From assembly GCA_000283575.1 (NCBI GenBank), contig AP012044.1:2232001-2296000 (forward strand): a DNA stretch of 64,000 nt, written 5' to 3'. The translations under genes and the position numbers were made by a program. The DNA is from Oscillibacter valericigenes Sjm18-20 (GTDB lineage Bacteria; Bacillota; Clostridia; Oscillospirales; Oscillospiraceae). Under the pieces are notes generated by a model, which did no database searches, was not told the DNA's origin, and saw nothing but the letters and a program-made list of their open reading frames with translations. How positions within the stretch are numbered: position 1 is the first letter of the stretch; each line of letters starts with the position of its first letter. Of the stretch, positions 43,349-51,761 are shown piece by piece.

Positions 43349-44211
43349 GCCCGCCGCCTCCTTCCGCCGCGGCGCTCATACTCCGGTACGGTTGGCGCCA
43401 GCCTCCGAGCCTCCGGCATCAGGAAGCGGACGTAGTGCGTCCCGATGGCCGGTATGTATTCCCCATCATCCAGGCAGGTGCAGCGGGTGGGGATCAGGAG
43501 CCTCCCATCCGCGCCCAGCTTCAGCGTGGGCATTCCCTTCCGCTTGTGGCGGTTGTAGTCCTGAATGGCCGCCGTCGTCAGCTCCACATCCACGCAGTCC
43601 GGTTTCAGCAGGTTCCGGCTGGGGTGCCACCGCTTTTCATCCGGCAAACACCGCGCCTGCCGGCACAGGTAGACCGCCAGAGCGGTGTAGTCGTCCTGGT
43701 GGCGCAGAAGCTGCACGTCCACGGTGCCGTAGCCCCACACCTCGCTCAGCGGTCTCCCGCTCAAAAGATACTCCCCGCAACCCTCCGGCTTTGAGATCAG
43801 ATTCCCCGATACCACGCAGTGACAGTGTAGGCGGGTGGGCTCCAGCGTCTCGTCGTCCTTTTCGCTGGTCATGCCGATGTACCGGAATGTGACGCCTCTC
43901 TTTCGGTAGGCATACCGCATTCTCCCCATCATCAGCATCATCTGGTGCGTGGCGCTGCCGTGGTTGTTCGCGATTCTTTCAAGCCCCGCGGCGTCGAAGT
44001 GGAGTGTCAGCAGGCAGTCGCCCGGGCAGAAGTTGGCATTCAGCAGGCGGGCCAGCCGCCGGATGGCCTGTGACCCGTTGGCGTCTTTTTTCTTTCGGGA
44101 ACTGCCCCGCCCGGTCTCTTTCTTTTCCGGCCGTTCCGCCGACATGAAAAACTTAGACACCTCGCCTGTGTTTCTCGCCCTCCAGATTCTGGCCATCCAT
44201 TTTCCCCGCAT
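43345..44211 (-). CDS. HUH-type Rep-like endonuclease (replication-associated protein)
   Basis: A 288-residue protein. Near 126-134 is TRLHCHCVVSG, a His-x-His metal site of the rolling-circle HUH kind, preceded by strand FRYIGMTSEKDD and the upstream LTLHFDAAGL strand (motif I), and followed by a Tyr helix YTALAVYLCRQ (Tyr175 or 181, catalytic candidates). Such proteins nick DNA at origins and start rolling-circle replication. It resembles the Rep-like G2P domain proteins; the basic N-terminus (RKKKDANGSQ) may bind DNA. Odd in a tailed phage's packaging block. Confidence 0.75.
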   Translation of the reverse strand: MRGKWMARIWRARNTGEVSKFFMSAERPEKKETGRGSSRKKKDANGSQAIRRLARLLNANFCPGDCLLTLHFDAAGLERIANNHGSATHQMMLMMGRMRYAYRKRGVTFRYIGMTSEKDDETLEPTRLHCHCVVSGNLISKPEGCGEYLLSGRPLSEVWGYGTVDVQLLRHQDDYTALAVYLCRQARCLPDEKRWHPSRNLLKPDCVDVELTTAAIQDYNRHKRKGMPTLKLGADGRLLIPTRCTCLDDGEYIPAIGTHYVRFLMPEARRLAPTVPEYERRGGRRRRA

Positions 44212-44546
44212 ATCCGAATCCGCCTTTCTTGTGTAAAAATAAAATCATAGTCACGCGCACCTCCGCGCGACGAACCTTTCCCTTTTTCCCCAACCCGCAG
44301 GTTGCCGAACAGATGTTCAGCCCCTGCTTTTTTCGTTTCTCACCCTTCGCCCTAGACTTAGCCCCTTAAAAGTCCCGCAAAGAACGCGCGTATTTTTTAT
44401 AAATTTTTCATATATATATTGGATGTTTAGAGCCAATCCAGATTTGATGGGAATCTCAACATCTATTTTTCAATTTCATTTAATGTTCTGCTTGTTATAC
44501 ACATATTTGACTTTTATAGAATAGGGATAGGGAGAGGACTGATCTT
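44212..44546. other. AT-rich intergenic region before the plus-strand cargo pair
   Basis: 335 bases without a gene. The left part is G+C-rich like the phage; from ~44,380 it becomes AT-rich (TTTTTTATAAATTTTTCATATATATATT), with TTATACACATATTTGACT then a TATAGAATAGGGATAGGGAG stretch at ~44,495-44,530 that could be the promoter/leader of the gene at 44,547. GGGAGAGGA before 44,547 is the RBS candidate. Confidence 0.5.
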
Positions 44547-45137
44547 GTGAAAGAATACATATATATACCTTCACACGTATGTACGCCTTTCTCTAAAACC
44601 AAAACACGCACTTTGGCTTGTCCGCCTGTTTTACTCCACACGGTTATGGATGAGTATTCAAAGCAATATGAGCTGTCTGATAAAATAGATAGCAAATCGA
44701 TCGGCATTCTTACGGTAATGATTGCAATCATCACTGTTTATTTGCCTCTATTTCCATTCGAAAAGTTGAGACCTTATATGTTATACAGGTCTTTCCACCC
44801 TAATAGCTCAGCGCTTTTCATGTTTGCTTGTCTTTTCTGGGGTATAGCGCTGCTTTTCTCTGGTCTCAGCATATATGACATTATGCAGGGCCTTATTTTG
44901 CAACCGTTTAAAGGTGTTAATATTGAAAGTTTTAACAAAGACTCAACTCTGGCTGCCCCCTATCCATCTTCCCTCCAAATCCGACTTATTGACCATTACC
45001 AACACATCATCAAGGTAAACGGGGAATATATCATTGAGAAAAGCAGGCGTCTTAATTCGGCATATAATGGAGTGTTCAAAACCTTTATTTTTATTTCGTT
45101 TTCAACTATATTGGCAAGGATTTTGTCAGCCTATTAG
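44547..45137 (+). CDS. Two/three-TM membrane protein (PycTM/SLATT-like by shape), cargo cassette gene 1
   Basis: A 196-residue AT-rich gene on the strand opposite to all its neighbours. Helices: SIGILTVMIAIITVYLPLFPF (preceded by ELSDKIDSK), SALFMFACLFWGIALLFSGLSI and a C-terminal GVFKTFIFISFSTILARI after a cytoplasmic RLIDHYQHIIKVNGEYIIEKS. A helix with a DSK motif at its start, a second TM, then a long helix and a last TM is the pattern of small membrane effectors of abortive-infection systems (SLATT, Pycsar TM). The resemblance is by eye only. The real start may be MDEYSKQ at 44,646. Its neighbour (81 aa) follows by 14 bases with its own RBS. Confidence 0.62.
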   Translation: MKEYIYIPSHVCTPFSKTKTRTLACPPVLLHTVMDEYSKQYELSDKIDSKSIGILTVMIAIITVYLPLFPFEKLRPYMLYRSFHPNSSALFMFACLFWGIALLFSGLSIYDIMQGLILQPFKGVNIESFNKDSTLAAPYPSSLQIRLIDHYQHIIKVNGEYIIEKSRRLNSAYNGVFKTFIFISFSTILARILSAY

Positions 45138-45151
45138 ATGAGGTGATTTAA

Positions 45152-45397
45152 ATGTCAACTAAAACAAATATTTCTACAGGTTCCGGCCCTGTTAAAGTGG
45201 CTCCATTTAAGTTCAAATCAAAAAATAAAGGTTTGAAAATTCAGAGTTCCATGCAAAATCGTCATGAGCACATATCGCGTGGCATACTCGGTTCTGACCT
45301 TGTACGCTCCCTTCGCGACATCGATACTCCCGTTGGCCGGGATGTTACCTGTGGGAATCCGTATAAAAAAGCTAATCTCAAAAGCACTATTAAATAG
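45152..45397 (+). CDS. 81-residue basic protein, cargo cassette gene 2
   Basis: Starts at 45,152 with GAGGTGATTTAA upstream and is followed by a terminator at 45,409. Basic and rich in Ser/Lys/Gly (VKVAPFKFKSKNKGLKIQSS); no membrane segment. I recognise no family. It is cotranscribed with the membrane protein and could be its partner, antitoxin or sensor (inference). Confidence 0.6.
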   Translation: MSTKTNISTGSGPVKVAPFKFKSKNKGLKIQSSMQNRHEHISRGILGSDLVRSLRDIDTPVGRDVTCGNPYKKANLKSTIK

Positions 45398-45408
45398 CTG
45401 ATTAAGAT

Positions 45409-45435
45409 AGGGCGGAAATTTTCCGCCCTTTTCTT
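45409..45435 (+). terminator. Intrinsic terminator of the plus-strand cassette
   Basis: AGGGCGGAA (45409-45417) pairs with TTCCGCCCT (45421-45429) with a tight loop, followed by TTTTCTTTT. The stem is symmetric and could also work for the converging minus strand. Confidence 0.85.
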
Positions 45436-45546
45436 TTGCCTTCTCCTACAACCTCCCATACGCACAAGTCAGAACGGGTTCTTGCCCACCGTCGCGGCAT
45501 TGCGATTCCCGGCCCCTCCGGGTCCGCCAATCGCGCCGCATCCTCG

Positions 45547-45592
45547 AAACCCGTTTTGCTTCATCCGCCACAGGCGGCGCTAAAACGGGTTT
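45547..45592. repeat. Long near-perfect hairpin overlapping the terminase large 3' end
   Basis: AAACCCGTTTTGC (45547-45559) pairs with GC-T-AAAACGGGTTT (45579-45592) with an inner CCGCC-ACA-GGCGG stem. It includes the last codons and stop of the terminase gene. No T-run follows, so a terminator role is uncertain. A second, smaller structured block precedes it (~45,500-45,545, GCGATT...AATCGC around CCCGG...CCGGG). The 45,436-45,546 gap holds no gene. Confidence 0.6.
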
Positions 45593-47274
45593 CCCCATTT
45601 TTTCTGCAGGTATTTCTTTCCCTCCGCGTCCGCGTTTTGGTAATCCTCATACATATCTTCTGTCCACTCGGCCTTTTCCGCCGGCAGCAGCTTGACCACT
45701 CGGCTCTGCTGATCCCGACAGAAGTAGGTGATCGCCTGTGCCATCACATAGTCGTCGTGTTCCCCTGCCTCCGCCTCCGGGCGGCGCTTCTCGTTATAGA
45801 CAAAATGCGTCATTTCCCGTAAAGCGTCTGCACTTTTCACCCATTCCGGGTGCTCGTCTAAGATGGTCTGCAAGTTGTCCAGAATCACCGGCCTTGTCTG
45901 CGACGTGGTGGCAAAGCCGTATTTCTTCGCCAGCTTGTGGGTGTAGTTGTCCACGCTCCGCTCCCGGATATAGAGCTTCGGGTACTTCCACAGCTCCAGC
46001 GTCATGGACACATAGCTGTTGTAGTTGGTCTCCACGGCGATCAGCGCCGCGTTGTAGTAGTGTCCCAGACACCAGATTTGCCGGGTAAACAGAATTGAGT
46101 TGTGGGTGAATCGCAGCTCCGCCACCTGCTCCCCGGTGGTGTTGTCAATCACCCAGGCTATGAAGCGGTCGCTGCCGTCCCCGGCGGTGTCGCAGCCCAT
46201 GACATAGGGCACGCCCTCTTTGGGCAGCTCCCAAAGGCGGATATAGCCGCCCCGTCTATCGGTGTGCCACTTCCATTCCGCTGGCTTTCCGTTTTCCTCT
46301 TTTGGCTCAGCATATGTAAAGCGTCCTAGTTTTACAGGTTTCGGTGCGCTTTCCAGCCGTAAAATCAGCTTCTGGTTGTCAAAGAACGGCGTCCCGGAGA
46401 ACAGAAACGCCTCTTCCGCGCAGCTTGGATACTCCTGCCGGAACAGCTCCACATTGCCGCCGCAGTTGGTTTTGATGCACCACCGCCGCCACGTCAGCTG
46501 CTCCTCGTCCAGATGGTAGGTCTCCGCCAGTTCCTTTTCCTCTTCGGTCCACGTGGTCCCCGGTTCCACCGGCTTGCGGTACTCCGGCTCCTCAAACCAC
46601 GGGGAGAAAAACGGAACCCAGCCGTTCTCCCCCTTTACCGCGCCGTCCCACAGGGTTTTGAAGTAGTTGTAGCCATTGGGCGTGGACTCGATCACCGCCA
46701 TGGTGTTGGGATCGTCCGGGATGGCCTGCATCAGCCCCAGCAGCGTCTCCTCCGGGTCTCCCGGCCAGAATGCGAACTCCGACGCGTGGAGGTTGGTCAG
46801 CGTCTCGCTTCGACCAATGCCCCCGGCGCCCGCCGTCACGCAGCGGATGGAGCTCATCAGCCCGGGATTTACCTCCTTCTCCGCTGCGTTCTTGGTGGGA
46901 TTCTCAAATACCAGTTCCTGTGCGTTGTTGGCCTTGCGCATAGGCTTCACCGCCGGCGGCGAGGAATCATAAAACAACTTGTTCATCCGGAACAGGCCCG
47001 CCGTGGAGTCGTCCCGGTGGGCCACGATGAACGTGCGCACCAGCTTCCGCGTGGCGGAGTCCTGATACATCATGGCCTCTATCAGCGTGGAAAAGCCCAG
47101 CTGCCGCGCCTTCAAGATTATGAAGCGCACGGGCCGCCCCGCCTGATGTTCTTTCTTGATGGCCTCATACAGCCGGTTCTGCGCAGGTTTTAATTTCAGC
47201 GGCACCAGCTTGTTTTTCTTGTCCCGGATCATCAGGCAATGCTTGATGTAGTCCTTTGGAATTCTCAGATTCAC
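45580..47274 (-). CDS. Terminase large subunit
   Basis: A 564-residue packaging motor. Walker A-like site RFIILKARQLGFSTLIEA (KARQLGFST, the terminase variant with Lys-Ala-Arg before the loop), Walker B region TNLHASEFAFWPGDPEE (the conserved DE replaced by SEF; see family variability), the coupling motif AVIESTPNGYN, then the RNase H-like nuclease with YVMGCDTAGDGSD (first catalytic Asp) and LIAVETNYN. Length is normal. Confidence 0.93.
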   Translation of the reverse strand: MNLRIPKDYIKHCLMIRDKKNKLVPLKLKPAQNRLYEAIKKEHQAGRPVRFIILKARQLGFSTLIEAMMYQDSATRKLVRTFIVAHRDDSTAGLFRMNKLFYDSSPPAVKPMRKANNAQELVFENPTKNAAEKEVNPGLMSSIRCVTAGAGGIGRSETLTNLHASEFAFWPGDPEETLLGLMQAIPDDPNTMAVIESTPNGYNYFKTLWDGAVKGENGWVPFFSPWFEEPEYRKPVEPGTTWTEEEKELAETYHLDEEQLTWRRWCIKTNCGGNVELFRQEYPSCAEEAFLFSGTPFFDNQKLILRLESAPKPVKLGRFTYAEPKEENGKPAEWKWHTDRRGGYIRLWELPKEGVPYVMGCDTAGDGSDRFIAWVIDNTTGEQVAELRFTHNSILFTRQIWCLGHYYNAALIAVETNYNSYVSMTLELWKYPKLYIRERSVDNYTHKLAKKYGFATTSQTRPVILDNLQTILDEHPEWVKSADALREMTHFVYNEKRRPEAEAGEHDDYVMAQAITYFCRDQQSRVVKLLPAEKAEWTEDMYEDYQNADAEGKKYLQKKWGNPF

Positions 47275-47330
47275 GCTTTTGCCTCCCGATAGCCCGGGAG
47301 GGCAGCGCCTCCGCGCCGCCCTCGTTTTTA

Positions 47331-47498
47331 TTACCGATTCCCCTTGAAACCCAGCAATGCCCGCATTTTTTGCAGCAGCGGCATCCTCTTAGTTACCGTC
47401 GGACTGCTCCATACTTTTTTGCTTCTGGCTCCCACCACACTCCTATGTACCCGGTCACTCTTGTGGCTTCTCTTCGCGTGATTGACTGCGCTGCTCAT
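47331..47498 (-). CDS. Small basic protein between DUF3102 gene and terminase
   Basis: A 55-residue basic ORF from ATG 47496-47498, which overlaps the stop of the DUF3102 gene by three bases, with GGGGGCGG upstream. Composition: SHKSDRVHRSVVGARSKKVW, then RMPLLQKMRALLGFKG. Coupled start and full use of the gap support a real gene, but no family is recognised. Confidence 0.5.
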   Translation of the reverse strand: MSSAVNHAKRSHKSDRVHRSVVGARSKKVWSSPTVTKRMPLLQKMRALLGFKGNR

Positions 47499-48715
47499 TC
47501 CGCCGCCCCCATTCGTTCCGCCGCTGCCCGAATGGCTGTTTTCAGCTTCTCCGCCTTTTCCGGGTCCGTGTCGGCCACGGCCTGTAAGGCTTCCGTCATG
47601 GCGTTGTATTTGCGCTGCCACTCGTCAAAGAGGAATTTGAACGCCTGCGTGTCCTTGTCCGCCGCCGCCAGCTGCCGGCGCAGTTCCTCCGCGGCCCGAT
47701 CCGCAGCGTCCGCCCGGGCCTGCGCCTCCGTCACGCGGGCATTGGCCTCCTTGACCTTTTCTTCCGCTTTGGCCTCCGCTTCCTCCCGGAGCTTTTTCAA
47801 CTCTTCCTCGCCGGGCTGTTGTACCGCCACGTCCACCGGCTTTTTCCGCAGTTCCTCCAGCTTCTTTTCAAGCTCAGCCTTTTCGGTTTTGGCGTTTTCC
47901 AGCCCGGCCTTTGTCTCTTTCTCCTTTGCCCGGGCTGCCTTCAGCTTTTCCTCCAGCCCATCCGATTTCACCTTCAGGGCGTCCAGCTTAGCGGTTTCCT
48001 CACTCAAAACCTTCTGGGAATTCTTCTGCGCTATTTCCAGTTGGCTCACCGCCTCGTCCCGCTCCCGCTGCGCGTCGGATAGTCCGTTTTGCGCCTCCTG
48101 TGCCCGATCCAAAGCCTCGTCTCGCTCCCGAATAGTCTTTTTCAGTTCCTCGCCCGTCATGTCCGCCACGGCCTTTTCCTCGCCGTTTACGGCGTGCTTT
48201 TCAGCTGCAAACTGCTCACGCTCGGATTCTGGCAAAGCCAACAGCGCCAAAGCTTTTGCAGCCCCCAAATCGGCAATCGTCTGCGAATTTTGGTACTCTC
48301 TCGCAATCCGCATAAAATTGCTTGCAGACCGCTCAGAGAAATCCACTTTTTCCCGCAGCCACGGAAGCCACTCCCCGTGGGAGAGCTGGGCCTTTGCCTC
48401 AATCAACCGCTTACCGATCTCAATAATGGCGTTACCGCCGACATTCTTGTAAAAAATAATCTCGTCTGTAATAACGGCGATCCCGTGCGTTATTACGGCG
48501 TTTTCAGTCTGTTCGGTCATGCCGTAATCTTCTGCCAGCATCTTTCCGTCGTCCGGCTCCGCCGCCTCGCGTTTATGTTTCTCCATCTGCTCCACATAGT
48601 AGTTCGGTGTCATGCGGTACGCCGATTCCATGGGGCTCAGTTTCTTCCCCTGTTCCGGAGCCTCGTCCAGCCCCAGCTCCGCCGCGAGTTTCTTTGCCTG
48701 CGATAGATCATTCAT
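47495..48715 (-). CDS. DUF3102 protein with long coiled coil
   Basis: A 406-residue phage protein. The DUF3102 block near 80-160 has NVGGNAIIEIGKRLIEAKAQLSHGEWLPWL, quoted as GNAIIEIGKRLIEAK and SHGEWLPWL, then SERSASNFMRIAREYQNS. From ~200 to ~390 lies an almost unbroken Glu/Lys/Ala-rich coiled coil. DUF3102 resembles ParB-like/immunity-region proteins in phages, but its job is unknown. ATG overlaps the PcfJ-like stop by four bases. Confidence 0.8.
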   Translation of the reverse strand: MNDLSQAKKLAAELGLDEAPEQGKKLSPMESAYRMTPNYYVEQMEKHKREAAEPDDGKMLAEDYGMTEQTENAVITHGIAVITDEIIFYKNVGGNAIIEIGKRLIEAKAQLSHGEWLPWLREKVDFSERSASNFMRIAREYQNSQTIADLGAAKALALLALPESEREQFAAEKHAVNGEEKAVADMTGEELKKTIRERDEALDRAQEAQNGLSDAQRERDEAVSQLEIAQKNSQKVLSEETAKLDALKVKSDGLEEKLKAARAKEKETKAGLENAKTEKAELEKKLEELRKKPVDVAVQQPGEEELKKLREEAEAKAEEKVKEANARVTEAQARADAADRAAEELRRQLAAADKDTQAFKFLFDEWQRKYNAMTEALQAVADTDPEKAEKLKTAIRAAAERMGAAE

Positions 48716-50451
48716 GCGATCTGTACCTCAACTTTCTGTCTGGAGCGCACCGGCTCCCCTTTTGTGTTTCGCCTGCTGCCCTTGGCCACCCAGTCCAGCC
48801 ACGGGTTCAGGAAGTCCTTGTAGACCTCCCGCGGGTCCGGGGCAAAGCGGCCTTTCGTCGTATACAGGCCCTCGTTTTTATAGCCGTGGATCTGCACCAG
48901 CTTGTCCCCGTTCATTTCAACGGTCAGGAGCGGTTTATCCGGCGCAGATTCTTTTCGGAGAAACAGGATGGTAACCGCGCCGTCAATGTGCCGGTCTGCG
49001 TATCCGCCTACGCAGTGCTGCAAGGCCTTTCCCTCGGCCACAATTTCCCCACGATTCTCCGGTACCCGGATCACCAGGCCCTCCGCCGCGTAGCCGTAGC
49101 GTTTTTCCAGTTCCTTCTTCCGTTCGGCATAGGCCAGCAGGGCAATACGCTCTTTTTTTGCCTGTGCTACCCGCTGCTTTCGCATTTCCTTCTGGCGTTC
49201 CTTTTCCAATCGCTTCCGGTTTTGCTCCGTCGTCTCCTCGTGCGCGGTCCACAAATCTTTTGGGTATCTCACATCGTCCCGATAAATCCGCATTCCCATG
49301 GCTTCTGCCGCGGTCATGTAGTCCTTCCACGTCCGGAACGCCGTGCCGAAGGTGCGCTCTCCGCCCGACTGCCGTCTGATGTAGCGGACCAGATCCTTGA
49401 TTGTGGTGCCGTATTCCTTTGCCAGTTTGGGAAGCTCTTTCTCCGCGGACCAGCTTAGCGCGTCTATAATTCCTTGACACTCCTCCATGGTCAGTCCTGC
49501 CTTCTGTTGCTTTGCCCGTTTATAGAGCGTCAGGACGGACATGCTTCTCCGAGTGACCATAAATGCTTTCAGCTCTCCTCCATCCAACCGGAACGCCTTT
49601 CGCGGGTCCTTTTCACCCCATGTGATATTGGCGGCGTTTTTCTTCTGTCTCCGGGTCCAGTCGTCCAGTACGTCCGTCATTCCGGCTTTTTGCAGCATCT
49701 CCACATTCTCCGGATACTGCGCCGCCATGGACAGAAAGCGCATCAGGTTCCACCATCCAGACTCTCGTCTGTTTCTGCACACTGTAAAGTCAATGTACTT
49801 TAAAAAGCTTTCTTTCAGGCACTCCATACCGATCACCTGATAATCGTCGTAGTGTATAAAGAGATAGATGCCGCTTCGGAAGGGTTCCCTGAAAAATCCA
49901 TTTACCTGCTTGTACCAGGCACCTCCGTAAGAGCCGTGTTCCCATTGCACCGCCTCTCCCCGCCGGAAGCGGTAGACGTAAGTTGCCATATACAGCGGCT
50001 CCGTTGCCCAGTTATGGTCATAGTCCTTGTTGGTCCAATAGGCCTGTGCATAGATCGTCTCTCCATTGTCCGCCGTGCTGAGAAAAATCACCGGTATGTA
50101 GGTCTCCAGACCTTTACAATTTTTTGCGGTGCCCTTTGCCTTCAGTTCCACGGTCTTCCCGCAGAATGGGCATGAGGTCACAAGTCCGTGACGGCCCCAA
50201 AGTGCGTCCCGGACAGCGGGTGTAATTTCCTGCTCGGTGGTCATGCTCAAAAATCGTTCCTTCTGGTGGCAGCAGCTGCTCCAGAACTTCCGTCCATTCC
50301 CGGATTTCTCATAGAAAAGGTAGTGGTCGTAGTAATCATTCACGGTGTCCAGCTCTTCCTGCTTCAATCCGGGAAATTCTTCAAATGCCTTTTCTTTGCC
50401 CTCCTGTACCGCAATCTTCATCGGCTGCGTTCCTTTGTGCTCATATCCCAT
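48712..50451 (-). CDS. PcfJ-like protein
   Basis: A 579-residue protein of the PcfJ family (named after an Enterococcus pCF10 conjugation gene). It has a zinc-binding segment SCPFCGKTVELKAKGTAKNC and the C-terminal conserved block LQHCVGGYADRHIDGAVTILFLR (quoted as GKALQHCVGGYADRHIDGA) with RNTKGEPVR near the end. Tryptophan-rich central region. Function unknown; frequently found beside PcfK in phages and mobile elements. Confidence 0.85.
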   Translation of the reverse strand: MGYEHKGTQPMKIAVQEGKEKAFEEFPGLKQEELDTVNDYYDHYLFYEKSGNGRKFWSSCCHQKERFLSMTTEQEITPAVRDALWGRHGLVTSCPFCGKTVELKAKGTAKNCKGLETYIPVIFLSTADNGETIYAQAYWTNKDYDHNWATEPLYMATYVYRFRRGEAVQWEHGSYGGAWYKQVNGFFREPFRSGIYLFIHYDDYQVIGMECLKESFLKYIDFTVCRNRRESGWWNLMRFLSMAAQYPENVEMLQKAGMTDVLDDWTRRQKKNAANITWGEKDPRKAFRLDGGELKAFMVTRRSMSVLTLYKRAKQQKAGLTMEECQGIIDALSWSAEKELPKLAKEYGTTIKDLVRYIRRQSGGERTFGTAFRTWKDYMTAAEAMGMRIYRDDVRYPKDLWTAHEETTEQNRKRLEKERQKEMRKQRVAQAKKERIALLAYAERKKELEKRYGYAAEGLVIRVPENRGEIVAEGKALQHCVGGYADRHIDGAVTILFLRKESAPDKPLLTVEMNGDKLVQIHGYKNEGLYTTKGRFAPDPREVYKDFLNPWLDWVAKGSRRNTKGEPVRSRQKVEVQIA

Positions 50452-50460
50452 CTCCGCGCC

Positions 50461-50823
50461 TCACAGAAACTCCGTCAGATCCAGCAACATAGGCTCGGTC
50501 TTCTCCGCCGTTTCCTCCGGCTCTTCCACGCTGGCGCAGAGGTTGACCGTCATGTGAAACTTGATATCGGCACCGGGAAAATAGAATCTCACCGCCCGCC
50601 GGTATGCCTCTAGGTCGGAGATCCCGGTCCCGCAGTTCTTCGCCACCGTCTTCATGCAGTCCTCAAAGCTGCCGCCCTGATAAATGGCCTGGGCGAACTC
50701 CGCGTCCTGTTTGCAGAAGCCGATCAGTGCGTCTTTTACCCCCTGCTTCATGATGGCGGCATATTTGTCATACGCCCCCTTGGAAAACTCCGCTTCCAGT
50801 TTCTTGATCGCTAAATCCGTCAT
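50461..50823 (-). CDS. PcfK-like / AcrIIA9-family protein
   Basis: A 120-residue helical protein of the PcfK family: FSKGAYDKYAAIMKQGVKDAL (cited as GAYDKYAAIMKQGVKDAL) and GGSFEDCMKTVAKNCG, then AYRRAVRFYFPGADIKFHM. Some members of this family inhibit Cas9 (AcrIIA9), which is why annotation pipelines use that name; most, including this one, are untested. It lies in front of PcfJ, the usual pair. Confidence 0.85.
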   Translation of the reverse strand: MTDLAIKKLEAEFSKGAYDKYAAIMKQGVKDALIGFCKQDAEFAQAIYQGGSFEDCMKTVAKNCGTGISDLEAYRRAVRFYFPGADIKFHMTVNLCASVEEPEETAEKTEPMLLDLTEFL

Positions 50824-50835
50824 TGTCGCACCTCC

Positions 50836-51432
50836 TCAGATTTCTTCCTGCCCCTCGTCTGGCTCTTCTTCCTCCACCACGTCCGCCCAGTCGTGGCGGC
50901 TCAGGTAGTCCAGCAAATCCTGCTGGTTATCCTTTGCCCCGCGGGACAGGATAAAGACCTTTGCCTCCCCATCTGTCAGGATCATTCTCACGCCATCCGT
51001 CACCCGCTCCAGCGGTTCCTCCTCGCTGGGAACGATCAGCCCGGTCATTTCCGGCTCGAACAGGCTGCACCGCCCGGAGCTGTCCTGCCAGATCTGCTGT
51101 TCTCCCAGATACAGGCACGTCTGCCGGCAGGGGACCATGCTGGAGTTTTCAGTGAACACGCTGGCGAAGGTCTTTTCCAGCTCCCCCACCATCTCCAGCT
51201 GTATGGTTTCCTTTTGCACCTTTACCGGCTTTCCCGGCATCTCCCCGGTGTGGCTCACGATCTGCGCTTTCAGTTCCTTTCCGGCATCGCTGTACGGCAG
51301 GGCCACCGCCCACTGCATTCCGTTCAGCATCAGCCATTCGACCCCGCCGCGCATCACCAGGCCCACGCGATATCCCGCGCCCTTGAAATTATCCCGCAGC
51401 TGGCGGAGCAGTCCCCGCTCATTGATCGGCAA
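50836..51432 (-). CDS. Hypothetical early phage protein (198 aa)
   Basis: No family recognised. N-terminus MPINERGLLRQLRDNFKGAG is basic-amphipathic, the middle is beta-rich (LYLGEQQIWQDSSGRCSLFE), and the C-terminus is very acidic (DVVEEEEPDEGQEEI). The acidic tail is reminiscent of DNA mimic or ssDNA-binding tails. Four-base-type overlap with the next gene upstream (51,419-51,757) indicates coupling. Confidence 0.65.
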   Translation of the reverse strand: MPINERGLLRQLRDNFKGAGYRVGLVMRGGVEWLMLNGMQWAVALPYSDAGKELKAQIVSHTGEMPGKPVKVQKETIQLEMVGELEKTFASVFTENSSMVPCRQTCLYLGEQQIWQDSSGRCSLFEPEMTGLIVPSEEEPLERVTDGVRMILTDGEAKVFILSRGAKDNQQDLLDYLSRHDWADVVEEEEPDEGQEEI

Positions 51433-51757
51433 TCTTACCGCCTCTTTCCTGTTTTTTGTGTTTGTACCTGTTTTTCAGGTACTGCTGCAAATTCCGCTCG
51501 TCGTCCCTGGCTTTTTTCTCGCACAGGTCGCACCGTTTCGCGCCGCCGAAAAAGAACTTGCCGCACTGCGGGCATACGCCCTTCACGATGGGCCGCTTCT
51601 GGCGGCATTCACACTTGGCGGCCACCTCCCGCCATGGGGCACCCCAAAACCCAGCGGCAGCCACCGTGGCCTGCTCCCAGTCCGCTGCGTTCACCCATGC
51701 GTCCGTATGGCCCTCGCAGGCCACAATCCAAAAAAACAGCCCTTTTTCACGTGCCAT
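51419..51757 (-). CDS. Zinc-ribbon phage protein
   Basis: A 112-residue protein from ATG 51755-51757. Cysteine pairs CECRQK, VCPQCGKFFFGG and RCDLCEKKARDDERN make one or two zinc sites in the middle; the tail is Lys/Gln-rich. The open frame upstream of the ATG belongs to the next gene's shadow. Confidence 0.65.
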   Translation of the reverse strand: MAREKGLFFWIVACEGHTDAWVNAADWEQATVAAAGFWGAPWREVAAKCECRQKRPIVKGVCPQCGKFFFGGAKRCDLCEKKARDDERNLQQYLKNRYKHKKQERGGKIADQ

Positions 51758-51761
51758 GCTC

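Noticed and set aside
50461..50823. Calling the PcfK-like gene a proven Cas9 inhibitor
   Set aside because: Family name only; activity differs widely between members and cannot be read from sequence.
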